Origin: Pedobacter cryoconitis | GTDB lineage: Bacteria > Bacteroidota > Bacteroidia > Sphingobacteriales > Sphingobacteriaceae | Direction of reading: 5' to 3' | DNA: 64,000 bases | Assembly (NCBI GenBank): GCA_019352875.1 | Contig: JAAAFW010000008.1 | Location: 124,001 to 188,000 of the forward strand | Shown: in pieces, positions 9,795 to 20,900 of the stretch | Numbering within the stretch: the first letter of the stretch is position 1 | Layout of the letters: every line of letters begins with the position of its first letter | The notes under the pieces: model-generated | Seen by the model: only the letters and a program-made list of their open reading frames with translations | Database searches by the model: none | What the model was told of the DNA's origin: nothing | Translations under genes and position numbers: made by a program

Positions 9795-11003
9795 CTAAAG
9801 AGTTACAATAGCAATGGCAATCATAAATGCCAGTACCGAAGCAATTATTCCAAACATAAAGACACTATAGGCTATGCGAAGTAGTTGATATTTCCGGCCC
9901 AATACAACCCCTTGAGAATATAAATCGCGGATTAAACTCCCGTATAAGAAATCACGATCTTCCATCATCTGCTCCATACCTACCTCATAATCAGGCAATG
10001 GCATCCTATAAAAATTCCCAAAGAAAAGAAGATTTGCTTTTTTATCCCTGATATCCTGAATACTGAACGTCCCGTGCGGTAATGACGGCCTGGTTGCAAG
10101 AATGGAGAAAACCATCGTGACCACACAAATAATCAGCAGTATAAGTGTAGGAATAATCAAATGAGGGTTATCTTCGAGTTTACGCAATAGCAAACTGAGT
10201 ATAACCGATAAAATAATAGAATTGGTAGAGATCATAATATGTGCCTTGTTATCTGCCATATCACTCAGTCGCTGCTGGTTACCTGCAGTAATCCTGAACA
10301 TGGTCTCTATACCTTTATCTGGCCTGCTCCCTTGGTTTTTCTTTTTCTCTTTGTGTTTTTCCGGCTCATCTGTAATCTTTTCCGCCACAGGTAAAACTTC
10401 CTGTTTTGCAACGGCCAGTCTTGCCTTCAGTCCGTCAAGATTATTTTGTTTCCCCGGGCCCCGCTGCTCTTTTGCATAGGAAGTATGATATTGATGACTT
10501 TCCAGTAATGCAATCGTTTTAACCTTCCAGTCGTCCTTTGAAATCTCCTTACCTAAAAAGGCTTCGGACTCTTTCCGCATCAGCTTATTTCGTTCTCTGA
10601 AGTTCTGGTCTCCCAGATGAAACAAATCTGCATCGCAAACAATCTGTTCGTTTAGGTTAGCTGGTTTTTGAGGCATCATTGTAGCCATGATGCAGCCTGA
10701 TACAGCTTGCAGAATATCTTCAGGGACATCCTTTCCTGCTAGAAATTCCCTGGCACGCTCAGCTCCCAACGCTTCATGGCCGGCCACAGCGGTTAGATAC
10801 CCTGTGTCATGAAACCATGCTGCAGCGTTAACAATAAAGAAGTCCTGATCTGATAACCGGTAGTAACCGGCTATACGGGTCGCGGCGTCTACTACCTGCT
10901 CTGTATGTTCCAGGTTATGATAGATTAATCGTTTGTCGGTACTGCTCAGAAATAAGCCTGAAACATGTGCCCTCACCTGTTCAAGTAGATCAAGATAATT
11001 CAT
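9795..11003 (-). CDS. HD-domain phosphohydrolase fused to a Pycsar-effector-type (PycTM) membrane domain
   Basis: 402 residues. Residues ~5-175 form an HD domain: His29 and His33 in Tyr-His-Asn-Leu-Glu-His, His65-Asp66 in Trp-Phe-His-Asp-Thr-Gly, and Asp124 in Cys-Asp-Ala-Asp, the metal ligands expected for hydrolysis of a nucleotide or phosphoester. A charged linker (about 205-232, rich in Lys/Glu) leads to a segment with Ala-Asp-Asn-Lys-Ala before the first of three membrane helices (about 256-273, 282-302, 378-400). That motif plus helix pair matches the PycTM effector domain of pyrimidine-cyclase antiphage systems. No cyclase gene is adjacent. It is the first gene of the ppk1 operon. A housekeeping nucleotide-signalling role is as plausible as defence. 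Confidence 0.82.
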   Translation of the reverse strand: MNYLDLLEQVRAHVSGLFLSSTDKRLIYHNLEHTEQVVDAATRIAGYYRLSDQDFFIVNAAAWFHDTGYLTAVAGHEALGAERAREFLAGKDVPEDILQAVSGCIMATMMPQKPANLNEQIVCDADLFHLGDQNFRERNKLMRKESEAFLGKEISKDDWKVKTIALLESHQYHTSYAKEQRGPGKQNNLDGLKARLAVAKQEVLPVAEKITDEPEKHKEKKKNQGSRPDKGIETMFRITAGNQQRLSDMADNKAHIMISTNSIILSVILSLLLRKLEDNPHLIIPTLILLIICVVTMVFSILATRPSLPHGTFSIQDIRDKKANLLFFGNFYRMPLPDYEVGMEQMMEDRDFLYGSLIRDLYSQGVVLGRKYQLLRIAYSVFMFGIIASVLAFMIAIAIVTL

Positions 11004-11450
11004 AGTTAAAGATCAAAGTTTAAATCGTCAAATCCCAAATTTTATACCGGGAATAGATATTGCTAAAAAAACATAAGCTAAATTACTTATTTGAAGACCT
11101 TTTCCGTACAGTAATATTCCCATACTGCGTAAGATAATTCACAAAAAATAGAATTTATCAGTATCTGATTAAAGGAAACATTTATCGGCGTTAATAATAA
11201 CCAAGATATTATATCACAATTTCGTTACATTAAGGCCATGTTTGTCTGAATATTATGAGTAATTTGCATTAGCCGAACGAAAATAATAAAGCTTAAATGA
11301 CAGAATATCAATCAATACTGACAGTAATTGTGTTTTTCGAAATCCAGTTACCGTTCTTTGATTTCCTCGTTATATTTAAATATAGTTGAGCATCTGGAAA
11401 TAAAATATTATCTGCGGCACAGATCATGCAAGGTTATTACTTTTAGAATC
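11004..11450. other. Divergent intergenic region upstream of the HD/ppk1 operon and the NRPS-PKS cluster
   Basis: 447 bases of AT-rich DNA between two divergent operons. It should contain promoters for both. No exact TAnnTTTG element with a well-spaced -33 TTG was found. An in-frame TTG at 11328 could extend the megasynthase by 41 residues, but those residues do not resemble an A-domain N-terminus and were left out. Confidence 0.6.
11371..11384. promoter_or_regulatory. 14-base perfect palindrome upstream of the NRPS-PKS gene
   Basis: TATATTTAAATATA reads the same on both strands and lies 66 bases before the chosen ATG of the megasynthase. It could be an operator, but AT-rich palindromes of this length also arise by chance in this genome. 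Confidence 0.3.
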
Positions 11451-14400
11451 ATGGAAAACATACACAAAAATGATCATTTTGCTGCACCGGAACACAAGGG
11501 CATCTATAACCTTTTTGAAGAAATTTCCATTAATTTTCCTCAACATACCGCAATCGTGTCGGATAGTGGAAAAATAACTTATTCTGATCTCTCTGAACAA
11601 GCATCCCTTTTAGCTTCAATTATACTTGAACAGGCGCCAGAAGAGGAACTTATCGCTTTGAGCACAACACGTTCCCCAGAAATGATTATTGCTGTACTTG
11701 CTATAATCAAAGCTGGAAAAGCCTACCTGCCACTGGATCCATCCTATCCGGAGCAACGGTTAAATGAAATGACAGAAAACTCCAGGGTGAAGTTCTGTAT
11801 CTGCCCTGAAAATGAAATATCTTTATACAGCGCATTGAATCTGAATTGTCTTGAACTGGACAAAGTTCCTGAAACAGCGTTAACTACTGCTATAAAAGGT
11901 ACACATAGTTATGTGCTTTATACATCTGGTTCTACCGGCAAACCCAAAGGTGTTTACATGACACAAATTGCTATGGTAAACCTATTGGAATGGCAAAATG
12001 TGGAGTCACTCTCCGGACCGGAAAGTCGCACCCTGCAGTTTGCACCACTAAGTTTTGACGTTTCCTTCCAGGAGATCTGGTCTACCCTCACCACCGGGGG
12101 AAGCTTATATCTAATTAGTGATGACCTGCGCCTGGATCCTCATAATCTGCTGAATTTCATAGCAGAACATAACATTGACCGCATTTTCCTTCCTTTTGTC
12201 GCACTACAGTTTCTGGCTGAAGCTGCGACCGGATCCGATGTATTTCCTTCCAGCCTGCGAGAAGTTATTACTGCCGGTGAACAACTAAAAATAACACCTC
12301 AGGTCAAAACCTTTTTCGAGCATTTGCCCGAATGTAAATTGTACAACCAATACGGTCCTACGGAATGTCATGTAGTTACCCAGCTTAAACTGGAAGGGAG
12401 CCCTGATGCCTGGCCCGCACTCCCAAATATTGGAACTCCAATCAGCCATACCGAAATCCTGATCCTGGATGAAAACCTGAATCTGCTTGATTCCGGAAAT
12501 ACCGGCGAATTAGCTATTGCCGGATTAAGTTTGGCCAGTGGTTATTTAAATCGGCCGGATCTTACAGCAGAAAAATTCATCCATCTGCCCGGAAGTGAAA
12601 AACTGGTATATCGTACCGGTGATATAGCCAGAACCTTGTCTGATGGTACTATAGAATTTCTTGGCAGAAAAGATGACCAGGTAAAAATACGCGGATATCG
12701 GATAGAGTTAGGCGAAATCGAAGTCCGGATGAATCATATTCCAGGAATTAAACAAGCTGTAGTCATCAACCGCGAATTTGCTGGTCAGCAACGATTACTG
12801 GCCTATATGATCGCAGGTAATACAGAAATTACAACTGCACAGCTCCGAAACCAACTGGAGGCAGACCTGCCGGATTATATGGTTCCGTCAGTATTTACCT
12901 GGATGAAGGAGTTTCCCAAAACAACGAGTGGTAAAATAGATAAAAAAAATTTACCGGTGCCTGAAGGGAAAAGGCCGGATCTTGCCACTCCTTTCAGTCC
13001 GGCAAAAAGCAGTCTTGAAAAACAAATCACCTCGATCTGGAGCACCGTACTGGAGATTAACGGGATTGGTATCCATGACAATTTTTTTGAACTGGGTGGA
13101 AACAGTCTGCTGGCTTTAAAAGCGGTTACACTGCTCAGAAATATTCATGCAATTATTCTACCGATCACCAAACTTTACCAATATCCTACCGTCAGCCAGA
13201 TTGCAGATTTTCTTAAACCTGAAAGAAACGCTAAAGAACTTACCCTGCGTAAAATCAGGCCCACCGAAAATAATGAGGAGATTGCCATAATTGGAATGGC
13301 CGGTAAATTCCCTGGTGCAGATACAATAGAGGAGCTATGGGATATCTTAAAAGCAGGCAAAGAGACGACTTCTTTTTTTACACCTGAAGAAATTGATCCT
13401 TCTATTCCCGCGGCAGTCCGGAATGACGAGAACTATGTGCGTGCACGTGGCATTATCAGAGATGTGGCTCAGTTTGACCCGGTTTTCTTCGGTATTAGTC
13501 CCAAAATGGCTGAATTGATGGATCCTCAGCATCGGATATTTCTGGAAATCAGTCGTGACGTACTCGAAAAAACGGGCCACCTTCCTGCTGTTTACCAAGG
13601 TATCACAGGGGTATTTTCCGGTTGCGGTAATAACAGCTACTATCAGCATAACGTTGCCGGTCAGACCGAACTTATCAATCAGATTGGTGCATTTCAGGTC
13701 ATGACGGCAAATGAAAAAGATTATATATCATCCAGAACTGCTTACCAGCTAAACTTAAAAGGGCCCGCAGTAAGTGTGTTTTCAGCTTGCTCGACTTCTT
13801 TACTTGCGATTGCCCAGGCTGTAGACAGTCTACGCCGTCAGCAATGTGATATTGCCGTAGCTGGCGGCGTAAGCATTACCTCTCCGGTATACAGCGGTCA
13901 TTTGTATCAGGAAGGCGCTATGCTTAGTAAAGACGGCCATTGCCGCTCTTTTGATGCTGATGCTACAGGTACTGTTTTTAGTGATGGTGCGGGAGTTGTA
14001 CTGCTTAAAACGTTATCTGCAGCATTGAAAGATGGTGATACTATATATGGCTTAATCAAAGGTACCGGTGTTAATAATGACGGTGGTGAAAAGGGTAGTT
14101 TTACTGCGCCCAGTACAGCCGGACAGGCTTCTGCTATTGCCATGGCAATTCAGGATGCTGGTGTTAATGCCTCAGAGATCAGTTATATCGAAACGCATGG
14201 CACAGCAACACCAGTTGGTGATCCTATTGAAATCGAAGGTCTGAAACTGGCATTCGGTTCGCAGGAAAAACATAATTATTGCGCAATCGGAAGTATTAAA
14301 AGTAATATGGGACACATGACTGCTGCTGCTGGTGTAGCCGGTCTGATTAAAACTACGCTGGCATTGTATCATGGTCAGATCCCGCCGTCTATAAATTTCA

Positions 14401-17400
14401 AAAAACCCAATCCGGAACTTCATCTTCAGGATTCTCCTTTCTATGTCTGTGATCATTTACAGTCATGGCCGGATAGTAAGCGCCGTCTGGCAGGCGTAAG
14501 TTCTTTTGGTGTCGGCGGAACTAATGTCCATGTGCTTCTGGAAGGATTTCATCCAGAAGCAAGTAAGAATGAGTCTACTCTCAACAGTGCCCAATCGGAG
14601 CAGCTAATTGTTTGGTCCGCAAAATCTGCAGAGAGTCTTGATGGCTACGGCCTTTCCTTAAAAAAATTCATGAAACAGCATGCCGGTACATCTATGGCAG
14701 ACCTTGCTTATACACTGGCGACAACGCGGGAGAACATGAATCACCGCAGGTTTATAGTAACTGACGGCATATCTTTTCAAGATCAATTAGAGAAACCTGC
14801 CAGTCATTTGCTTAAAAGAGTACCCGGTGAAGTGGTTTTTATGTTTCCAGGTCAGGGTGCGCAATATCCGGGAATGGGAAAGGAACTCTACACTTCGGAG
14901 CCTGTCTTCCGGGACGCTGTTGACAGATGTGCCAACCTCTTAAATCAATGGGTAGATCTGGATATCAGGAAACTGTTATACGAAGACTATCCTGATGCTG
15001 CGGAATTGCTTAATCAAACACAATATACCCAGCCCGCCCTTTTTTTAACTTCATATGCTCTTGGGAGTTTATGGATTAGCTGGGGAATTAAGCCTGACAT
15101 GCTATGTGGTCATAGTATCGGTGAATATGTTGCCGCCCACTTTTCAGGAATCATGAGCTTGGAGGATGCACTGCATTTAATCGCAGTCCGTGGGTTAATG
15201 GTTTCCAAACTTCCTGGTGGAAGTATGCTCAGTGTAAGAACTGGTGTGGACCGTATTACCGGCCTGTTACCTGAAACACTTTCTGTTGCTGCTATGAATA
15301 GCCCTCAGCTCTGCGTAATAGCAGGTCCTGACCATGCAATTGAAGAGTTTCAGGATCTGCTTGATACACATGCTATTCTTCATAAAAAATTATTTACCAG
15401 CCATGCGTTCCATTCTGCAATGATGGATCCGATACTGGTTGAATTTAAAACCCTGGTCTGCAGTATCAAACTGGCAAAACCAAGAAAACCAGTTATTTCT
15501 ACTGTGACCGGAAAGTATTTAACTGACGCTGAAGCCACTGATCCTGCATACTGGACGGAACACCTGCGTAAGACCGTGAGGTTTAGCGATGCGCTGCACA
15601 CGATCTCCGAATTAGACTATCCGGTTCTTCTTGAAACCGGCCCGGGAAATACCTGCACAACACTGGCGTGGCAACAACTCGACAGAAACAGTATTACGGC
15701 AATATCAAGTCTGGAAAAGAAAGAATTATCTGGCAGCAGAAATGCAATTCTTCAAGCCCTTGGAAAAATCTGGCTCGCCGGCATCCAGCCTGAATGGCAA
15801 GAATTTTACCAAAGTCAACCGGTAAAGAGAATTGAACTGCCAACCTACAGCTATCATAAAAAAAACTATTGGGTGCTGTCCGCAGTCCCCGTATCTACAT
15901 CTCCTAAAGATATAATCACCATGCCTAAACAGAATTTCATTGAAAAAATAAAAAGTATACTGGAAAATGCTTCCGGTATAGAGATGGAAGGCGTAACGCC
16001 AGAAATGAGTTTTATTGAAATTGGTCTGGATTCTCTATTATTAACTCAGGTTGCAATTACCTTAAAGAATGAATTCGCACTGCCGATTACATTCAGGCAA
16101 CTGAATGAAGAATACGCAACGATCGACTCCCTTGCTGCATATATCAGCAGTCAGTCTCCGGAAGTGTTGTCACCTGCAGCGCCACAACCTGTATATCAGG
16201 CACCTGCCCAAAATCCAGTTAGAACCGAACCTGCAAATACCGCATTAGGTCTTATTGCACAACAGCTTCAGTTATTATCCAGACAGGTGGAATTACTTAC
16301 CAATACGCAACCGGTTACGCAACCTGTTTTCACACAGACAGAACCTGCTCTTCCGGTAGAAAAAACGAGTATAAATGCAGACCTCTCTCCAGAAGAACTC
16401 ACGGAACTTAAAAAGCCTTTTGGTGCGACCGCACGTATTGAAAAAAGTGCAACGTCAATGTCCGAAGAACAAACAGTTTTTCTGAAAGATCTGATTCGCA
16501 GATATAATGAAAAGACTCCCCAAAGTAAAGCTTATAATCAGCAATACCGTGCTCAGATGGCCGACCCGAGAGTGGTATCTGGCTTCAAACCATATACCAA
16601 AGAGATCGTTTACTCCATAGTTACCGATAAATCCAAGGGTAGTCATTTATGGGATATAGACGGCAACGAATATATTGACGCATTGAATGGCTTCGGCTCA
16701 AACCTATTGGGTTACCAGCATCCTGTATTAAAATCGGCGATACTTGAACAGATTGAAAAAGGTTACGAAATAGGTCCTCAGCATGCCCTGGCGGGTGAAG
16801 TATGTTCTTTGATCTGTGAGTTCACCAATTTTGACCGGGCTGCGCTTTGCAATACTGGTTCCGAGGCTGTATTGGGCGCAATCAGAATTGCAAGAACTGT
16901 AACTGGGCGATCTTTGATTGTTGCATTTAATGGTTCATATCACGGTATTAATGATGAAGTTATTGTCCGTGGAACCAAAAAACTAAAAAGCTTTCCTGCC
17001 GCACCGGGTATCATGCCCGAGGCTGTACAAAATATGCTAATCCTTGATTATGGAACTCCTGAGAGTCTCCGGATTATCAGAGAAAGGGCTGACGAGTTGG
17101 CAGCGGTATTAGTTGAGCCTGTACAAAGTCGCAGACCAGAATTCCAGCCTATAGAATTTTTGAAAGAGATACGTGAAATTACCAGAAAGTCTGGAACCGT
17201 ACTGATTTTTGATGAGGTCATAACCGGATTTCGTGCCCATCCTGGTGGTGCCCAGGCCATTTTTGAAATCGACGCAGATTTGGGTACCTATGGTAAGGTT
17301 ATTGGCGGCGGACTACCCGTTGGTGCAATAGCAGGAAAAAAACAGTTCATGGATGCTTTGGATGGTGGATTCTGGCAATATGGAGACCAGTCTTTCCCTG

Positions 17401-17960
17401 AAGTTGGGGTAACTTATTTTGCGGGCACTTTTGTCCGTCACCCACTGGCACTTGCTGCGGGAAAAGCAGCCCTGCTCTATATGAAAGCACAGGGGCCGTC
17501 TCTTCAGAAAAAACTGAACGAACTAACCACTGGTCTAACCGCAAGCATTAATACTTACTGTAAGCAGAAGAATATTCCTGTATACGCAGCTTCATTTGGA
17601 TCTCTATGGAAGATTAAATTTCATGAAGAATACCCATATAGTGAATTGATATTCAGCTTAATGAGAATAAAAGGCATTCACATATGGGACGGCTTCCCCT
17701 GCTTCCTGACTGAAGCACATACTGCTGGTGAAATTGATGAAATATTGAATGCGTTTACAACAAGTGCCAATGAGTTGCTCGCAGTTAAACTGATTCCAAT
17801 ATACCTCGACCCGCACGATACTGTTCCAGTGCAAATGACATACAAAAATCAGCCTCCTGTAGCTGGCGCAAGATTGGGCAAGGATGAAAATGGTAATCCT
17901 GCCTGGTTTATTGAAAATCCTGAAATTCCTGGAAAATATTTACAAATTGAAACCAAATAA
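11451..17960 (+). CDS. Hybrid NRPS-PKS megasynthase, A-T-KS-AT-ACP-aminotransferase
   Basis: 2169 residues from the ATG at 11451. Order: adenylation domain (~15-520; Leu-Tyr-Thr-Ser-Gly-Ser-Thr-Gly-Lys-Pro near 155, Gly-Lys-Ile-Asp-Lys near 494), peptidyl carrier (Gly-Gly-Asn-Ser, Ser552), ketosynthase (~606-1030; Cys780, His916, His955 all present), acyltransferase (~1130-1420; Gly-His-Ser-Ile-Gly with Ser1222; His-Ala-Phe-His at 1318-1321, the malonyl-type motif), acyl carrier (Gly-Leu-Asp-Ser, Ser1528), then a class III PLP aminotransferase (~1690-2150; Lys1949 in Tyr-Gly-Lys-Val-Ile-Gly-Gly-Gly). There is no C, KR, DH or ER domain. It is inferred to load an amino acid, extend it once with malonate and turn the beta-keto group into an amine, as AMT domains do in mycosubtilin and microginin synthetases. 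The hand-aligned A-domain code DVQFIAQVVK matches the proline code at 8 of 10 positions. Confidence 0.93.
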   Translation: MENIHKNDHFAAPEHKGIYNLFEEISINFPQHTAIVSDSGKITYSDLSEQASLLASIILEQAPEEELIALSTTRSPEMIIAVLAIIKAGKAYLPLDPSYPEQRLNEMTENSRVKFCICPENEISLYSALNLNCLELDKVPETALTTAIKGTHSYVLYTSGSTGKPKGVYMTQIAMVNLLEWQNVESLSGPESRTLQFAPLSFDVSFQEIWSTLTTGGSLYLISDDLRLDPHNLLNFIAEHNIDRIFLPFVALQFLAEAATGSDVFPSSLREVITAGEQLKITPQVKTFFEHLPECKLYNQYGPTECHVVTQLKLEGSPDAWPALPNIGTPISHTEILILDENLNLLDSGNTGELAIAGLSLASGYLNRPDLTAEKFIHLPGSEKLVYRTGDIARTLSDGTIEFLGRKDDQVKIRGYRIELGEIEVRMNHIPGIKQAVVINREFAGQQRLLAYMIAGNTEITTAQLRNQLEADLPDYMVPSVFTWMKEFPKTTSGKIDKKNLPVPEGKRPDLATPFSPAKSSLEKQITSIWSTVLEINGIGIHDNFFELGGNSLLALKAVTLLRNIHAIILPITKLYQYPTVSQIADFLKPERNAKELTLRKIRPTENNEEIAIIGMAGKFPGADTIEELWDILKAGKETTSFFTPEEIDPSIPAAVRNDENYVRARGIIRDVAQFDPVFFGISPKMAELMDPQHRIFLEISRDVLEKTGHLPAVYQGITGVFSGCGNNSYYQHNVAGQTELINQIGAFQVMTANEKDYISSRTAYQLNLKGPAVSVFSACSTSLLAIAQAVDSLRRQQCDIAVAGGVSITSPVYSGHLYQEGAMLSKDGHCRSFDADATGTVFSDGAGVVLLKTLSAALKDGDTIYGLIKGTGVNNDGGEKGSFTAPSTAGQASAIAMAIQDAGVNASEISYIETHGTATPVGDPIEIEGLKLAFGSQEKHNYCAIGSIKSNMGHMTAAAGVAGLIKTTLALYHGQIPPSINFKKPNPELHLQDSPFYVCDHLQSWPDSKRRLAGVSSFGVGGTNVHVLLEGFHPEASKNESTLNSAQSEQLIVWSAKSAESLDGYGLSLKKFMKQHAGTSMADLAYTLATTRENMNHRRFIVTDGISFQDQLEKPASHLLKRVPGEVVFMFPGQGAQYPGMGKELYTSEPVFRDAVDRCANLLNQWVDLDIRKLLYEDYPDAAELLNQTQYTQPALFLTSYALGSLWISWGIKPDMLCGHSIGEYVAAHFSGIMSLEDALHLIAVRGLMVSKLPGGSMLSVRTGVDRITGLLPETLSVAAMNSPQLCVIAGPDHAIEEFQDLLDTHAILHKKLFTSHAFHSAMMDPILVEFKTLVCSIKLAKPRKPVISTVTGKYLTDAEATDPAYWTEHLRKTVRFSDALHTISELDYPVLLETGPGNTCTTLAWQQLDRNSITAISSLEKKELSGSRNAILQALGKIWLAGIQPEWQEFYQSQPVKRIELPTYSYHKKNYWVLSAVPVSTSPKDIITMPKQNFIEKIKSILENASGIEMEGVTPEMSFIEIGLDSLLLTQVAITLKNEFALPITFRQLNEEYATIDSLAAYISSQSPEVLSPAAPQPVYQAPAQNPVRTEPANTALGLIAQQLQLLSRQVELLTNTQPVTQPVFTQTEPALPVEKTSINADLSPEELTELKKPFGATARIEKSATSMSEEQTVFLKDLIRRYNEKTPQSKAYNQQYRAQMADPRVVSGFKPYTKEIVYSIVTDKSKGSHLWDIDGNEYIDALNGFGSNLLGYQHPVLKSAILEQIEKGYEIGPQHALAGEVCSLICEFTNFDRAALCNTGSEAVLGAIRIARTVTGRSLIVAFNGSYHGINDEVIVRGTKKLKSFPAAPGIMPEAVQNMLILDYGTPESLRIIRERADELAAVLVEPVQSRRPEFQPIEFLKEIREITRKSGTVLIFDEVITGFRAHPGGAQAIFEIDADLGTYGKVIGGGLPVGAIAGKKQFMDALDGGFWQYGDQSFPEVGVTYFAGTFVRHPLALAAGKAALLYMKAQGPSLQKKLNELTTGLTASINTYCKQKNIPVYAASFGSLWKIKFHEEYPYSELIFSLMRIKGIHIWDGFPCFLTEAHTAGEIDEILNAFTTSANELLAVKLIPIYLDPHDTVPVQMTYKNQPPVAGARLGKDENGNPAWFIENPEIPGKYLQIETK

Positions 17961-17962
17961 GA

Positions 17963-20900
17963 ATGCCTCACCCTAACCAAAATATCATATACAAGCCTGT
18001 TGATTTCAATCCTTTTGAAGAAGAAAAGGGGATAGAAAAAATTATTCCTGTCAACGAGCCCCAGAAGGAAATCTGGTTATCCTGTATGATTGGCGGTGAT
18101 GACGCAAACAGAGCTTATAATGAATCTATATCCCTGGATTTCAAAGGAGATATGAATATGCATTACTTTGAAATTGCACTAGACAAAGTAATTAAACGGC
18201 ATGAGGCATTACATGCAACTATATCACCTGATGGCGAATTACTCATTATCCAGCAACCGGGCGACTTTCATCTTTCAATTACAGATTGGTCGTCTGTACC
18301 AGAAGAACAAGACCAGTTAATCGCCGAATTCACCACGCAGGAAATGAATTTTGTATTTTCTTTGGTCAAAGGCCCTCTATATCGTTTTCATCTTCATAAA
18401 CTTGGAGAAAAGCGCTTTCTGTTCACAGTGGTCCTGCATCATATTATTGCCGATGGCTGGTCGACCGGCGTAATACTGGATGACCTCAGTAAATTCTACA
18501 ACCAACTTTTAAAAAATGGTCATGCAGAACTTCCGGATCCGCCCCAGATAAGCACCTATGCATCAACTATAGAAAGTTTTAAAAAAACCGCAGCATTTGA
18601 ACAGACTAATTCTTTCTGGCTTAACCAATACCGGGAATCTGTACCCGTATTGGATTTACCGACAGACTTTCCGAGGCCTTCTCAAAGAACTTATAATTCT
18701 AAAAGGTCCGATTTTCAGCTCAACGCGGAACTCGTAGACCAAATACGCAAAACCGGCGCTAAAAATGGCTCTAGCATGGTTAGCACACTACTTCATGCTT
18801 TTGAGGTTTTCTTATTTCAGCAAACTAATCAGCAGGATATTGTCGTTGGACTTCCCGCAGCCGGTCAGGCAGCTACGGAAAACACAGGCCTGGTAGGCCA
18901 CTGCGTAAACCTGCTTCCACTAAGATCCTTTATCGATTCAGAACTGACCTTCAATGCTTATTTAAAGAAGAGAAAACCCGAGCTTCTTGATGCCTACGAT
19001 CATCAGCTCTTTACTTACGGGCAACTTATCAAGAAATTGAATATTAAACGGGATCATTCCAGAATTCCTATGGTGCCGGTTATTTTTAATATAGACCTTG
19101 GTATGGACCAGGGTGTGGTTTTTAATCAACTGGATTATAAGCTAATTTCCAACCCACGTTCAAACGAAACCTTCGAAATATTTTTGAATATTTCAGGGGC
19201 AGGCGGTGTTTATACTTTGGAATGGTCTTATAACACTCAACTTTTCAAACCGGAAACCATCCATCGGATGGCATTGGATTTTCAGAATTTATTGGAGAAA
19301 GTAACTACAAATCCGGATATTCCAATAAAAGACCTTACAGAAGAAAAAAGCAACTCATGGAAACAGACTATCCGTCTTTGGAATAATACAGATGTAGATT
19401 ACCCAAAGGAAAGTTCACTGATATCATTGATCGATCAAACGGCCTTAATTTATCCGGATAAAACTGCCGTATCATTCGGAGAGAAGTCTATATCGTACTT
19501 TGAGCTTAAGTTGAAATCTGACCAGCTTGCTGAATATCTGATTGAACAGGGAATGACTTCTGGGGATATAGCCGGTCTGGCGGCAGAAAGATCCATCGAG
19601 ATGCTGATTTGTATGCTGTCCATTATGAAATGTGGCGCCGCCTATTTACCCCTCGATCCAGAATACCCTGCAGAACGCATTGAATATATGCTGGAGAACT
19701 CCAGAGCACATTTCCTGCTTGTTTCTGATCTATGCAAAGGGAAATATCATTGTCATGCAACCGAATTATCTATAACTGAAATTTTCAGTTCTTTAGAATA
19801 TGTGGAACAGGACTGCGATTTCCCCATAGTAAGCAGTAACGAACTTGCTTATGTACTATATACCTCGGGCTCAACAGGTAAACCCAAAGGTGTACAGATT
19901 ATGCACTATAACCTGGTGAATTTTCTACTGAGTATGCAGAAAGAGCCTGGTCTGACCTCCCGTGACAAACTACTTGCAATCACGACTATATCATTTGATA
20001 TAGCTGGTCTTGAACTTTTCCTGCCCCTGATCAGCGGCGCCGAGCTGATTTTATGCGACAGGGACACCTCAAGAGATGGTCGCCGTTTGCTGGAACTGCT
20101 AAACAATAAAGACGTTACTTTTATGCAGGCAACGCCTGCGACCTGGAGAATGCTTATTGATGCTGGCTGGAATTCGAGCCCCGGTCTTAAAGTCCTCTGT
20201 GGAGGAGAAGCTTTTCCACCAGCACTCGCAGAAGTTCTGCATACCAAGGTTGGATCGGTATATAACATGTACGGCCCTACTGAAACAACGATATGGTCGT
20301 CATTAAAGCTCTTGTCTGCGGAAGATAAACAGATCACTATTGGAAAACCTATCCAGAATACACGTTTTTATATTCTGAATGCCCAGCTGAACCCGGTTAA
20401 ACCAGGTGCCACCGGTGAAATATATATTGGTGGTGATGGTGTCGGCCGGGGATATCTGAATCAGCCGGAACTTACAGCAGAACGATTTATAAAAGATCCT
20501 TTCAGTGATGCACCTGATTCCAGAATGTACCAGACTGGTGATCTGGGAAAATATACTGCAGATGGCGAAATTCTTTATATGGGCAGATCAGATCAGCAAA
20601 TCAAAGTCAGAGGCTTCCGTATTGAACCTGGTGAAATTGAAAGTGTACTGCATGATATTAATGAAGTTAAATCTGCAATCGTTATCGCCAGAGAGGATAC
20701 ACCAGGAGATCAGCGGATGGTTGCTTATGTTATTCCGACCGAAAATGAGCTTGTGGAGTCCGATGCTTTTGGTCAATGGAAAAAAGAACTTAGAAATCAT
20801 TTACCGGAATATATGATTCCACAGGATTTTGTAATCCTGGAAGAGTTTCCACTTACGCCTAATCATAAGATAGACCGCAAAGCATTACCTAAGCCACAGA

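Noticed and set aside
9795..11003. Complete Pycsar defence system
   Set aside because: No pyrimidine cyclase gene is adjacent; only the effector-type domain is present, so a full system cannot be claimed.
11328..11450. In-frame N-terminal extension of the hybrid synthase from a TTG
   Set aside because: The 41 added residues are not A-domain sequence and the ATG at 11451 directly precedes a normal A-domain start.
11451..17960. First domain as a fatty-acyl-AMP ligase, as in microginin and mycosubtilin lines
   Set aside because: It has A-domain core motifs and a pocket with the amino-binding Asp at position 235, so an amino acid substrate is more likely.
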